Below are positions 25,453-33,467 of a stretch of DNA of 59,182 nt, piece by piece. The DNA is taken from contig JBFLYK010000038.1 of assembly GCA_040756995.1 (NCBI GenBank), positions 1-59,182 on the forward strand, given 5' to 3'. The stretch comes from BP-133 sp040756995 (lineage in GTDB: Bacteria; Actinomycetota; Acidimicrobiia; IMCC26256; BP-133). The translations under genes and the position numbers were made by a program. The notes beneath the pieces were generated by a model, which was not told the DNA's origin, made no database searches, and worked only from the letters and a program-made list of their open reading frames with translations. How positions within the stretch are numbered: the first letter of the stretch is position 1; each line of letters begins with the position of its first letter.

Positions 25453-26450
25453 CCACGACTCCGAGCGGCTCACGCCGCCTTGGTCAGGGGGACACCCCCT
25501 GTCCCCCGGTTTCCCAGGACTTCGAGGTCATGGTCGGGCGGCTCAACAAGCTGTCCGTCGAACGCCACTTCGACGCCTACGCCGACATCGACTGGGACGA
25601 CCCGGCCATGGCGCTCGACCCCACCGACCCCCGCCTCGAGCTGCCCGGTATCGACCCGCTCCGTCACACCGACTGGTACCGGGCCCAGCTTCCGGCGAAC
25701 CGGGCCGTCATCGGCTGCTACCGCTGGGCGGCCTGCATGAAGACCGGCTGGCACTTCGAGAACCTCCTCCAGCGCGGCCTACTGCGCCACGCCTTCGAGC
25801 TCCGAAACGGCGCCCCGGAGTTCCGCTACCTCCACCACGAGATCATCGAGGAGTCGCAGCACACCTTGATGTTCCAGGAGTTCGTGAACCGTTCCGGGCT
25901 TCCGGTGCGGGGGATGCCGTGGGTGCTGCGCCGGCTGGCGGAGTGGTTCGTCGTACCGCTCAGCCGGGTGTTTCCCACGCTGTTCTTCCTCTTCGTCCTC
26001 GGCGGCGAGGACCCGGTCGACCATCTCCAGCGCCGGGTCCTGAGCGACGCCGACATGAAGCCGCACCCGCTGGTGGAACGGATCATGCGGATCCACACCA
26101 CCGAAGAGGCCCGCCATCTGTCCTTCGCCCGCCATTACATGCACCGGACCGTGCCGGAGCTGGGCTTCTTCGGCCGCCTGCACCTGGCCGTCATCGCCCC
26201 GGTGGTGCTGGGCATCATGGCCCGGCTCATGCTCCAGCCGAGCGGCGACCTCGTCCGCCACTTCGGCATTCCCGCCGACGCCGTCCGGTCGGCCAACGGC
26301 GGCCCGGCCGGCCGGCAGCTGCTGAAGGACTCCGTGAGCAAGACCCGCAAGCTCTTCGTCGAGCTGGGCCTCATCACGCCGCTGTCCAAGGCGCTGTGGA
26401 AGGCGGCCGGCCTGTGGGACGACGACAACCGGAAGGGCCTGAAGAAGTGA
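25449..26450 (+). CDS. AurF-like diiron oxygenase
   Basis: 333 residues. Two helices carry the diiron ligands: HHEIIEESQHTLMFQE (ExxxxH near residue 135) and HTTEEARHLSFARHY (EExxH near 220), as in the p-aminobenzoate N-oxygenase AurF and related ferritin-like oxygenases. An earlier Glu in WHFENLLQ likely completes the site. Several hydrophobic helices lie between. An excellent AAGGAGGTG ribosome site fixes the GTG start at 25449. Residues 5-18 (PSGSRRLGQGDTPC region) are therefore truly translated from copy 3 of the palindromic element. It is coupled by GTGA overlaps on both sides. The substrate is unknown; lipid or steroid oxidation fits the operon. Confidence 0.8.
   Translation: MTTTPSGSRRLGQGDTPCPPVSQDFEVMVGRLNKLSVERHFDAYADIDWDDPAMALDPTDPRLELPGIDPLRHTDWYRAQLPANRAVIGCYRWAACMKTGWHFENLLQRGLLRHAFELRNGAPEFRYLHHEIIEESQHTLMFQEFVNRSGLPVRGMPWVLRRLAEWFVVPLSRVFPTLFFLFVLGGEDPVDHLQRRVLSDADMKPHPLVERIMRIHTTEEARHLSFARHYMHRTVPELGFFGRLHLAVIAPVVLGIMARLMLQPSGDLVRHFGIPADAVRSANGGPAGRQLLKDSVSKTRKLFVELGLITPLSKALWKAAGLWDDDNRKGLKK
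25461..25500. repeat. dispersed 40-bp palindromic element, copy 3 (N-terminus of the diiron oxygenase)
   Basis: It runs from CCGAGCGGCTCACGCCGCC to AGGGGGACACCCCCT. It is oriented opposite to the gene's reading relative to copies 1 and 2, so it encodes a different peptide. GGGGGACA (25487-25494) also pairs with TGTCCCCC (25500-25507). Confidence 0.7.
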
Positions 26451-27940
26451 CGGAACCGGTGCACAGCAAGGTCCTCATCATCGGGACGGGCTTCGCCGGT
26501 CTCGGCATGGCCATCCGCCTCAAGCAGGCCGGCATCCACGACTTCACGGTGCTGGAGCGGGCCGGCGACGTGGGAGGCACCTGGCGGGACAACACCTATC
26601 CCGGTGCCGCCTGCGACGTCCCGTCGCACCTCTACTCGTTCTCCTTCGCCCCGAACCCCGACTGGAGCCGCTCCTTCTCGCCCCAGGCCGAGATCCAGGA
26701 CTACCTGCGCCGCACCGCCACCGACTTCGGCGTCCGGCCCCACATCCGCTTCCACCACGAGGTGCTGGAGGCCGCCTGGGACGACACCGCCCGCCGGTGG
26801 CGGGTGCGGACGAACGCCGGCGCCTTCGAGGCCGACGTCCTCATCTCCGCCACCGGCGCCCTGTCCGACCCCCAGATCCCCGAGCTGCCCGGCCTGGAGC
26901 GGTTCGAAGGCACGGTCTTCCACTCGGCCCGCTGGCGGCACGACCACGACCTGACCGGGAAGCGGGTGGCCGTCGTGGGCACCGGGGCCTCGGCCATCCA
27001 GTTCGTGCCCCAGATCCAGCCCCGGGTCGGGCACCTCACCGTCTTCCAGCGGACGCCGCCGTGGATCCTGCCCCGTTGGGACCGCGCCTTCCGGCCGGCC
27101 GAACGGTGGGCCTTCCGCCACCTGCCGCTGGTGCAACGCCTGGCCCGAGCCGGCATCTACTGGGGCCGGGAGCAGATGGTGGCCGGCTTCGTGATGGCCC
27201 CCAACCTCATGCGGGTGGCCGAGCGGCTGGCCCGGCGACACCTGGAGCGGTCGGTTCCCGATCCGGTGCTGCGGGCCGAGCTCATGCCCGACTACCGCAT
27301 CGGCTGCAAGCGGATCCTGATCTCCAACGACTACCTGCCGTCACTGACCCAGCCCAACGTCGATCTCGTCGCCGCCGGCCTGGCCGAGGTGCGGGAGCGG
27401 TCGGTGGTGGCGGCCGACGGCAGCGAACACGAGGTCGACACGATCATCTTCGGGACCGGCTTCCACGTGACCGACATCCCGGTCGCCGACCGGATCACCG
27501 GGCCCGGCGGGGTGACCCTCAAGGAGCACTGGGCCGAGGGGATGAAGGCCTACAAGGGGACGGCGGTTGCCGGGTTCCCCAACCTGTTCCTGCTCGTCGG
27601 GCCCAACACCGGCCTCGGGCACAGCTCCCAGGTCTTCATGATCGAGTCCCAGATCGCCTACGTCCTCGACGCCGTGCGCCACCTCCACCGGACGGGTCAC
27701 GTCGTCGAGGTGCGACACGACGCGGAGAACGACTGGGACGACGGCGTGCAGCGGGCCATGGGGCGCACCGTGTGGACGACCGGCGGCTGCGCCAGCTGGT
27801 ACCTCGACGACCGGGGTCGCAACACGACCCTCTGGCCCGGCTCCACCTGGCGCTTCCGCCGCCACACGGCGCGCTTCGACGCGAGCGCCTACCGGGTGCT
27901 GGAACCAGCCCCGACGCCGGAATCGATCAGCGTCGGGTAG
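26447..27940 (+). CDS. flavin-containing Baeyer-Villiger-type monooxygenase
   Basis: 497 residues. The first Rossmann motif GTGFAGLG near residue 12 binds FAD. RAGDVGGTWRDNTYPGAACDVPSH is the typical flavin monooxygenase follow-on, broken here only by normal variation. The type I BVMO fingerprint FxGxxxHxxxW is met by FEGTVFHSARW near residue 155. A second Rossmann motif, VVGTGASA, binds NADPH. It inserts oxygen next to a ketone to give an ester or lactone. GTG 26447 overlaps the diiron gene stop. SDR, hydrolase and BVMO together resemble the mycobacterial mymA-type set, in which a lipid is oxidised and cleaved. Confidence 0.9.
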   Translation: MTEPVHSKVLIIGTGFAGLGMAIRLKQAGIHDFTVLERAGDVGGTWRDNTYPGAACDVPSHLYSFSFAPNPDWSRSFSPQAEIQDYLRRTATDFGVRPHIRFHHEVLEAAWDDTARRWRVRTNAGAFEADVLISATGALSDPQIPELPGLERFEGTVFHSARWRHDHDLTGKRVAVVGTGASAIQFVPQIQPRVGHLTVFQRTPPWILPRWDRAFRPAERWAFRHLPLVQRLARAGIYWGREQMVAGFVMAPNLMRVAERLARRHLERSVPDPVLRAELMPDYRIGCKRILISNDYLPSLTQPNVDLVAAGLAEVRERSVVAADGSEHEVDTIIFGTGFHVTDIPVADRITGPGGVTLKEHWAEGMKAYKGTAVAGFPNLFLLVGPNTGLGHSSQVFMIESQIAYVLDAVRHLHRTGHVVEVRHDAENDWDDGVQRAMGRTVWTTGGCASWYLDDRGRNTTLWPGSTWRFRRHTARFDASAYRVLEPAPTPESISVG

Positions 27941-27955
27941 CCGGCCCCCCAGCGG

Positions 27956-28171
27956 TCAGAAGAGGACTTCGCCGCCGTCCGATTCCCGCTGCTCGTGGTC
28001 GTACTGCGACCCCCCGCCGGGTGCGCTCTGCTCCGGGTCGTGGGCGCCCTGCGGCCTCCCGGCGCAGTCCCCGGCGTTCTGCCCGGCGTTGTGGTCGGCC
28101 ATCACGGCCTGCGGAACGAACACTGCGATGAGGCCGCCGAAGATGGCGGCGGTCAAAGTGCGCTTCATCAT
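27956..28171 (-). CDS. small secreted protein of unknown function
   Basis: 71 residues. The signal peptide MMKRTLTAAIFGGLIAVFVP ends at an AVMA-D site, leaving a mature peptide of about 46 residues. The mature part is hydrophilic, rich in Asp/Gly/Gln/His, with a single cysteine. The ribosome site AGGGGGG is close to the first of two ATGs (28171, 28168). It is convergent with the monooxygenase (15-nt gap) and upstream of nothing on its own strand, so it is monocistronic. There is no family I recognise. The His/Asp content could bind metal, but that is speculation. Confidence 0.65.
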   Translation of the reverse strand: MMKRTLTAAIFGGLIAVFVPQAVMADHNAGQNAGDCAGRPQGAHDPEQSAPGGGSQYDHEQRESDGGEVLF

Positions 28172-28323
28172 TCCCCCCTGAAGGCGCCCCCCGATGAGGC
28201 GCTACTGAGGGGGAGTGTAACCGGCCGTTTACGGAAAACTCGCCACGGGTTCACGTCCTATTAGTGGCAATGTAACTACCGGCCTTTGCCGAAATCGGGC
28301 CGGCAACGAAAAGGTTACGGAGG

Positions 28324-29568
28324 TTACGGCGGGCCCGGGAAGCGGGCGAAGCCGACCCTGCGCACTCCGTTGATCTTGGTGAATTCGCCCACCACATAGA
28401 GGTGGTCGGCGTCGGCGGCGGCGGCGTACGGCCCGGTGGGCGTGTTGGCCGCCGGGGCCCAGTCGATGATCTTCCCGTTGTGATCAAAGGCCGAGAGGTG
28501 GGCCCGCGGCGTGCCGTCGGGGCAGTACTGATAGCAGTCGGACTCCGGCTGAACGATGTTGTCGTAATGGCCAATGAGATAAACGGTCGTGGCGGTTTCC
28601 ACAACGGCCATGGCGTCGCCATCGGTCTTCACCTCCCACAACCCACCGGGTGGGCCGTGGGGCCGGAAGGCGTACAGCCGACCGCCCTCCCCGCCGGTGG
28701 CGGCGTAGAAGGTGTGGCCGTCGCGGCCCCTGGTGAGGGCGAAAACCGGCCGGTCGATCTTGGCCTGCCACGGCGTCGGCTCGCCGCTGGCGGCGTCGAG
28801 GCTCACCAGCCCCGAGCGGCCGCCGAAGGACAGGAACGTCCCGCCGACGTGGACGGTGGTGCCGTCGGCCGAGGCGACGATGGCGTGCACACCGCCGGGT
28901 CGGGTCTTGTCCTTGGTGCCGGTGTGGCCGTAATAGCGGCCGCCGGCGTCCCGGGGTGGGAACCAGTCCAACAGGGTGCCGGTGGCGGCGTCGAGGGCCG
29001 CCAGGTGCGGCCGGGTCGCCACCGAACCGTCGGGCGCGGTCAACTGGCTGAAATCACCGCCGACGTAGAGCACGCTCCCGTCGGGAGACAGCGCCAGAGC
29101 CCGCACCACACCATCGAGCTTGGGAGGGGTGAACGTCGGATCGAGCGCCCCGGTGATGGCGTCGATCGCCGCCAGGCGGCTGGCCCGGGTCTTGCCGATA
29201 CGGCTGAACATGCCGCCGGCGTAGATTCGGCGCCCGTCCGCCGAGGGCAAGAGCGCCCGCACCTCCTTGTCGGCGCCGGGATTCCAGTCGGCCAGCGTGG
29301 TGCCGCCGTCGCCCAGGGCGGCCAGGTGGTCCCGGGGCACGAGGTCGGCCTCCGCCTTGGAGCCGGGCGGCGACACGTGCCGGAAGCTGCCGCCGAGGTA
29401 GACGAGGCCGCCGCTGGTGACCACCGTCAGCACCCGCCCGGCCTTGCCGGTGTCGGCGATCTCCGTGCCCCAGGTGCCGTCGTCAGCGGTGGAGGACGCC
29501 GCCGCCTCGGCGCGTACCGGAGTGGCCCACAGGGCCATCGCGGTGACGAGTGCCACCACGACCTTCAC
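28324..29568 (-). CDS. secreted beta-propeller protein (DUF5122-like repeats)
   Basis: 414 residues. The signal peptide ends at VRAEAAA. Repeats of the type VYLGGSFRHV, IYAGGMFSRIGKTRASRLAAID, LYVGGDFSQL, VHVGGTFLSFGG and LYVVGEFTKINGVRR occur about every 45-60 residues. They alternate with ALD-TGxLxxW phrases, as in the DUF5122 (delta-60) propeller family. It is an extracellular or surface protein with no visible catalytic motif. The GTG start at 29568 has a GAGGAG site about 12 nt upstream. The C-terminal half of the larger protein at 42786-44816 is a clear paralog, sharing DPTFxPP, GGRY and GHYD landmarks in the same order. Confidence 0.82.
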   Translation of the reverse strand: MKVVVALVTAMALWATPVRAEAAASSTADDGTWGTEIADTGKAGRVLTVVTSGGLVYLGGSFRHVSPPGSKAEADLVPRDHLAALGDGGTTLADWNPGADKEVRALLPSADGRRIYAGGMFSRIGKTRASRLAAIDAITGALDPTFTPPKLDGVVRALALSPDGSVLYVGGDFSQLTAPDGSVATRPHLAALDAATGTLLDWFPPRDAGGRYYGHTGTKDKTRPGGVHAIVASADGTTVHVGGTFLSFGGRSGLVSLDAASGEPTPWQAKIDRPVFALTRGRDGHTFYAATGGEGGRLYAFRPHGPPGGLWEVKTDGDAMAVVETATTVYLIGHYDNIVQPESDCYQYCPDGTPRAHLSAFDHNGKIIDWAPAANTPTGPYAAAADADHLYVVGEFTKINGVRRVGFARFPGPP

Positions 29569-29603
29569 TTTCAGAGACTCCTCATACAGGAGTCACAATA
29601 GCC

Positions 29604-30791
29604 TCAAACGGGCAGGCCGAGCCCCCGGGCGATCAACATCCGCTGCACTTCCGACGTGCCCTCCCCGATCGTGAGGATCCGGGCGTCGCGGTAGTGGCGG
29701 CTCACGTCGGAGTCGTCCATGAAGCCGTAGCCGCCGTGGAGCTGGCTGGCCTGGTAGGCGACCTTGTTGGCCAGCTCCGAGGCCATCAGCTTGGAGACGG
29801 CCGCCTCCCGCTCGATCGGCCGGCCGGTGTCGAACTTCCAGGCGGCGTCGTAGGTCAGGAGCCGGGCGGTGTCGGTCATGGCCGCCAGGTCGGCCACCCC
29901 GAAGGCGACCGCCTGGTGGGCGGGGAGCGGCTTCCCGAACGACTCCCGGGAGTTCACGAACTCCAGGGTGGCCTGCAGGCAGCCCCGGGCCAGCCCGGCC
30001 GACATGGCGGCGATCGGGATGCGGGCCCAGGTGAGGAAGGCCAGCGCCTCCCGGTAGCCGCGACCCTCCTGGCCGAGCAGGTGGTGCCCCGGGACCCGCA
30101 CCCCGTCGAAGTACAGCGGGTGGGTGTCGGAGGACCGCCAGCCCATCTTCGGATACCGGGGGCCCACGGTGACGCCGGGGGCGTCGAGCGGCACCAGGAA
30201 GGCCGAGATCGGCGCCCTGCCCCCGGCCGGCGCCGAGCCGTCGGGCTCGTGGGCGGCGAAGAGCGTCACGTACTTCGAGAAGGGAGTGCCGGAGTTGGTG
30301 ATGAACTGCTTGGAGCCGCTGATGAGCCAGTCGGATCCGTCCCGCACCGCCCGGGTGGCGATGTTGCCGGCGTCGGATCCGCCGGTCGGCTCGGTGAGCC
30401 CGAAGGCGCAGAACGTCTCACCCGACGCCATCCCGGGCAGGAACTCGGCCCGCAGGTCCTCCGACGCCAGGTGATGGAACAGGGCGGCCGAGATCGCCTG
30501 CACGTGCACGGTCACGGCCAGCGACGAGTCGAGCACGGCGAACTCCTCGGCGGCGATGCACATGCTCCGCAGATCGGCGCCCGACCCGCCATAGGCTTCG
30601 GGGACCCGCAGCCCGAAGGCGCCGAGCCGGCCGACCTCCCGGATGAGGTCGGCGTCGAAGTGCCCTTCGAGGTCCCGGCGGACCACCTCCGGAGCCACGA
30701 CCCGTTGACAGAACTCCTGAAGCGTCTTCTGCCAGGCGAGGTGCTCGTCGTTGAAGCACCAGGGAAGGTCGAGTTCCTCGGTCATGCTCAT
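29604..30791 (-). CDS. acyl-CoA dehydrogenase
   Basis: 395 residues, standard length. FAD/substrate motifs are CAFGLTEPTGGSDAG near residue 135 and FITNSG. In the C-terminal region QLHGGYGFM and TIGEGTSEVQR, the Glu of GEGTSE is the catalytic base. It introduces the alpha-beta double bond in an acyl-CoA and passes electrons to ETF. The start at 30791 overlaps the enoyl-CoA hydratase stop (ATGA) behind a GAAGGAG site. The operon tetR-ECH-ACAD would catalyse two consecutive steps of beta-oxidation of a specific acyl chain. Chain length cannot be read from sequence. Confidence 0.92.
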   Translation of the reverse strand: MSMTEELDLPWCFNDEHLAWQKTLQEFCQRVVAPEVVRRDLEGHFDADLIREVGRLGAFGLRVPEAYGGSGADLRSMCIAAEEFAVLDSSLAVTVHVQAISAALFHHLASEDLRAEFLPGMASGETFCAFGLTEPTGGSDAGNIATRAVRDGSDWLISGSKQFITNSGTPFSKYVTLFAAHEPDGSAPAGGRAPISAFLVPLDAPGVTVGPRYPKMGWRSSDTHPLYFDGVRVPGHHLLGQEGRGYREALAFLTWARIPIAAMSAGLARGCLQATLEFVNSRESFGKPLPAHQAVAFGVADLAAMTDTARLLTYDAAWKFDTGRPIEREAAVSKLMASELANKVAYQASQLHGGYGFMDDSDVSRHYRDARILTIGEGTSEVQRMLIARGLGLPV

Positions 30792-31594
30792 CGAGTCTCC
30801 TTCGGGGCCAGGAATCGCGCCAGCGAGGCCCGCACGTCCCCGCTCTTGGTCATGTGGTCGAGGAAGATCCGCCGTTCGGCGAGAACGCCGTCGGGAACGG
30901 GGATGTCGCGCACCGCGTCGATCATCTCCTTGGCCCCGCGCCGCGCATCGGCGCTGCGCGAGGCGAGACGGGCGATCATCGTCTCGGCCACCTCGTCGAG
31001 CCGGTCCTGGGGCACGGCCCGGGTGACGAGCCCCCACTCCGCCGCTTCCCGGCCGGTGATCATCTCGCCCGAGAGGAGCAGCCAGCGGCTGCGGGCGGGG
31101 GTCAACGCCTTGTGGAGCCGCACCGAGCCACCCCCTCCCGGGAGCAGGCCGAGCTCGAGGTGGCGGTCGCCGATCCGGGCCGCCTCGTCGGCCACGACGA
31201 CGTCGCAGGCCAGGAGAATCTCGCACCCGCCGGCCAGGGCGAAGCCCTCGACGACGGCCACCGAGGCGAACGGCGCCGCCTCGATGTCCAGGAGGACGTC
31301 GTTGAGGCGCCCGATCAACGACCCGAAGGGGCCGCCGGCCCCCATGGCGCCCGGCTGGTCAATGGTCGACAGCACGAAGCCCAGATCGGCTCCGGCGCAG
31401 AACGTGCCGGCCGCACCCCGCAGGACGAGGACCTTGGCGTTGGACCGTCGGGCCCGCCGCACGGCCGCTTCCAGACCCTCCGTCACCGAGGGGCTGATGG
31501 CGTTGCGGGCCTCGGGCCGGTCGATCGTGGCCCGCAGCACCGGCCCGTCCTCCACGAGGACCACGTCGCCGACCCGTTCACCGGTGGAGCTCAT
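30788..31594 (-). CDS. enoyl-CoA hydratase
   Basis: 268 residues with the crotonase fold. The CoA-binding TFCAGADLGFV lies near residue 68, and the oxyanion loop is VEGFALAGGCEILLACDVV. Both hydratase glutamates are retained (GGCE and ELGLLPGGGG), so water addition to enoyl-CoA is likely. In this it differs from the second crotonase-family protein at 33468-34253, which has lost both. The ATG at 31594 overlaps the tetR stop and its stop overlaps the ACAD start, so regulator, hydratase and dehydrogenase are coupled. Confidence 0.9.
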   Translation of the reverse strand: MSSTGERVGDVVLVEDGPVLRATIDRPEARNAISPSVTEGLEAAVRRARRSNAKVLVLRGAAGTFCAGADLGFVLSTIDQPGAMGAGGPFGSLIGRLNDVLLDIEAAPFASVAVVEGFALAGGCEILLACDVVVADEAARIGDRHLELGLLPGGGGSVRLHKALTPARSRWLLLSGEMITGREAAEWGLVTRAVPQDRLDEVAETMIARLASRSADARRGAKEMIDAVRDIPVPDGVLAERRIFLDHMTKSGDVRASLARFLAPKETR

Positions 31595-32163
31595 GCGTCG
31601 AGCAGGGCGACGAGCGCCATGCGGGCCAGCATGGCCTCGGCCTGGGCCCGGGGCAGCCCGACCTGGCGGCGGTAGCCCGTCGAGTTGAGGAGACCGATGG
31701 CGGCGTGGACGGCGCTGCGCCGTTCGTCGTCGGACAGGTCGGGTCGCAGCGGCCGGAGGAGGTCGGCCCAGGCCTCGACGTAGGCGCGCTGGAACCGGCG
31801 GACCCGCCGCCGCTCACCCTCGGGAAGGTTCCGCTCCTCGGAGATGTAGACGACGATGAGACCCCGCTCGTCGAAGGCCAGCCGGACATGGAGCCGGATC
31901 AGCGTCTCGAGCGCTTCCCGGCCGTCGAGACTGCCGACGGTCTCCAGGATCGCCTCGAGCCGTTCGGCCAGCCGGTCGAACAGGGCGACGAGGACGGCGT
32001 CCTTGTTCTTGAAGTGCCGGTAGATCGCCGGCCCGGTCACGCCGGCGGCGGCGGCGATGTCGTCGATCCCCGCCCCGTGGAATCCGTTCTCCTCGAAGAG
32101 AGACGTGGCCGAGGCGAGGATGCGCTCCCGCCGCTGCCCCCGGGGCGTCGCTGTGCGAGCCAT
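31591..32163 (-). CDS. TetR-family regulator of the ECH-ACAD operon
   Basis: 190 residues. The N-terminal DNA-binding domain RERILASATSLFEENGFHG...IDDIAAAAGVTGPAIYRHFKNKDAV is canonical. An all-helical ligand domain follows. The start at 32163 (MARTATPRGQ) is chosen over an upstream in-frame ATG because the family begins about 10 residues before the first helix. A palindrome covering 32170-32183, six bases upstream of the start codon, suggests autorepression. It is the first gene of its operon, so an acyl-CoA ligand would raise both its own level and that of the enzymes. Confidence 0.9.
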   Translation of the reverse strand: MARTATPRGQRRERILASATSLFEENGFHGAGIDDIAAAAGVTGPAIYRHFKNKDAVLVALFDRLAERLEAILETVGSLDGREALETLIRLHVRLAFDERGLIVVYISEERNLPEGERRRVRRFQRAYVEAWADLLRPLRPDLSDDERRSAVHAAIGLLNSTGYRRQVGLPRAQAEAMLARMALVALLDA

Positions 32164-32169
32164 GTGAAC

Positions 32170-32183
32170 GAACGTAAACGTTC
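32170..32183. promoter_or_regulatory. TetR autoregulatory operator
   Basis: GAACGT-AA-ACGTTC, a palindrome with 6-bp arms directly before the tetR start codon. AACG/CGTT half sites are common for TetR regulators of fatty-acid genes. Only position and symmetry support it. Confidence 0.6.
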
Positions 32184-32282
32184 TGGCCCGGTCGAGGCAA
32201 AACCGAAACGGGGGCAACTTTGGTAACGCTGCCTGACAGGGTAGGATTCCAGACGCATGGGCCTCATCGGAAGGAGCGGACC

Positions 32283-32426
32283 ATGAAGGTCATCTGGACT
32301 CTGCTGGCGGGTCTGGTCCTCGTCCTCGCTCCGGGCACCGCGGGCTTCGACGATCACCCCGCCGGCATCTGCGTGGGCGGCCTGCAGATCCGGGCCTGCG
32401 TGCCGCCCGAGTCCGAGGCGGGCTGA
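32283..32426 (+). CDS. 47-residue secreted peptide with two cysteines
   Basis: It starts MKVIWTLLAGLVLVLAPGTA, a clean signal peptide with a cleavage site after GTA-G or TAG-F. The predicted mature chain is about 26 residues (FDDHPAGICVGGLQIRACVP plus a short acidic tail). The two Cys are nine residues apart and could form one disulfide. A GGAAGGAG ribosome site lies 8 nt before ATG 32283. It is divergent from tetR and convergent with a methyltransferase gene. I do not recognise a family. It could be a small surface peptide or an exported signal. Confidence 0.6.
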   Translation: MKVIWTLLAGLVLVLAPGTAGFDDHPAGICVGGLQIRACVPPESEAG

Positions 32427-32447
32427 CCCGGCCGGCGCGCTCGCGTT

Positions 32448-33353
32448 CTAGGCGAAGGCCCAGTAGACGCCGCCGAAGGTGCGGCGTCCGTCGGTCCATC
32501 GCTCCATCGACACGTTGCGGTAGCCGGCCCGCTCGAAGGCACCGAACCAGTGCTGTGGCAACAGGAAGCCGGGCTGGGGCCGCTCGGGCGTGGTCGGGAC
32601 GTCCCACCAACCGTTGAAGAGCGACAGCACCAGGGAGACCGGCGACGGCACGATCTCCGAGTAGTGCGACCCCTCGCCGAGCACCAGGGCGCCACCGGGC
32701 TTCAGGCATTCCCGGATCCAGCCCAGCGTGACCGACAGGTCCTTGGCCACGTGGATGCAGTTCGTCGAGAAGATCAGGTCGAACCGGCCGAGGTCGGGCG
32801 GCGGCTGGTTGATGTCGATGATCGCCGTCTCGAGCGGAACGCCGGGCAGTTCGGCGGCGACCCGGTCGAGGAAGCTCTGGCGGAGGTCGGACAGCACGAC
32901 CCGGTTGGCCCCCGTAAGGTCGGCCGCCATCCGGCGGGTCGTCCCGCCGGTGCCGGTGCCGAGCTCCAGCACGTCGGCGCCGGCCAGCATCGGGGCCAGC
33001 GCCCGGGCGACGCCGTGCCCGAAGACGGCGCACACGAGGTCGCGGGCCTGGAAGACCTCCCACAGGCGACCGCCGCCCTCGGCGATGATCTCCGGGGCGG
33101 CGATGCGGCCGGCGACGAAGTCCTCGAGGTGGGCGTCGAGCAGCTTGAACCAGCCCAGCGTCCCCTCCAGCCCCGGAGGGGTGACCAGTGACGGCGCCTC
33201 GTCGTTGAAGGACCCGTTCTCGACGATCTGGCGGGCCACGCCGACGAGGTAGGCGCGCTGGGCGTCGACCGGCTCCAGCACCGCGGCCCGTCGGGCGATC
33301 CGGAGGGCGACGGGCTCGAGGTGGTCATACAGGGCCGGCAGCAGCTCGTTCAT
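32448..33353 (-). CDS. class I SAM-dependent methyltransferase
   Basis: 301 residues. SAM-binding motif I VLELGTGTGGTTRRMA is near residue 128, the acidic residue after strand 2 is in VVLSDLRQSF, and motif III is FDLIFSTNCIHVAKDL near 205, followed by CLKPGGALVLGEG. The N-terminal 100 residues are helical and probably form a substrate or dimer domain, as in polyketide and natural-product methyltransferases. The excellent AGGAGGCGAG site fixes the start at 33353. It stands alone between a convergent small peptide gene and a crotonase gene. The substrate is unknown. Confidence 0.85.
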   Translation of the reverse strand: MNELLPALYDHLEPVALRIARRAAVLEPVDAQRAYLVGVARQIVENGSFNDEAPSLVTPPGLEGTLGWFKLLDAHLEDFVAGRIAAPEIIAEGGGRLWEVFQARDLVCAVFGHGVARALAPMLAGADVLELGTGTGGTTRRMAADLTGANRVVLSDLRQSFLDRVAAELPGVPLETAIIDINQPPPDLGRFDLIFSTNCIHVAKDLSVTLGWIRECLKPGGALVLGEGSHYSEIVPSPVSLVLSLFNGWWDVPTTPERPQPGFLLPQHWFGAFERAGYRNVSMERWTDGRRTFGGVYWAFA

Positions 33354-33467
33354 CTCGCCTCCTGGGACGCGACACTCCATCCCAAGGTTTCGGCAGAAGA
33401 AGGAAGCGGGCCTGCCGTGGGCGTGCCGAATGTTCCGCTTGCGCCCTTATGGCCCGCTGTCCGAGGG

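Noticed and set aside
24978..25508. The diiron oxygenase starting at a later internal ATG, leaving the palindromic element non-coding
   Set aside because: AAGGAGGTG sits ideally before GTG 25449, and the overlap with the hydrolase stop matches the coupling seen in the rest of the operon.
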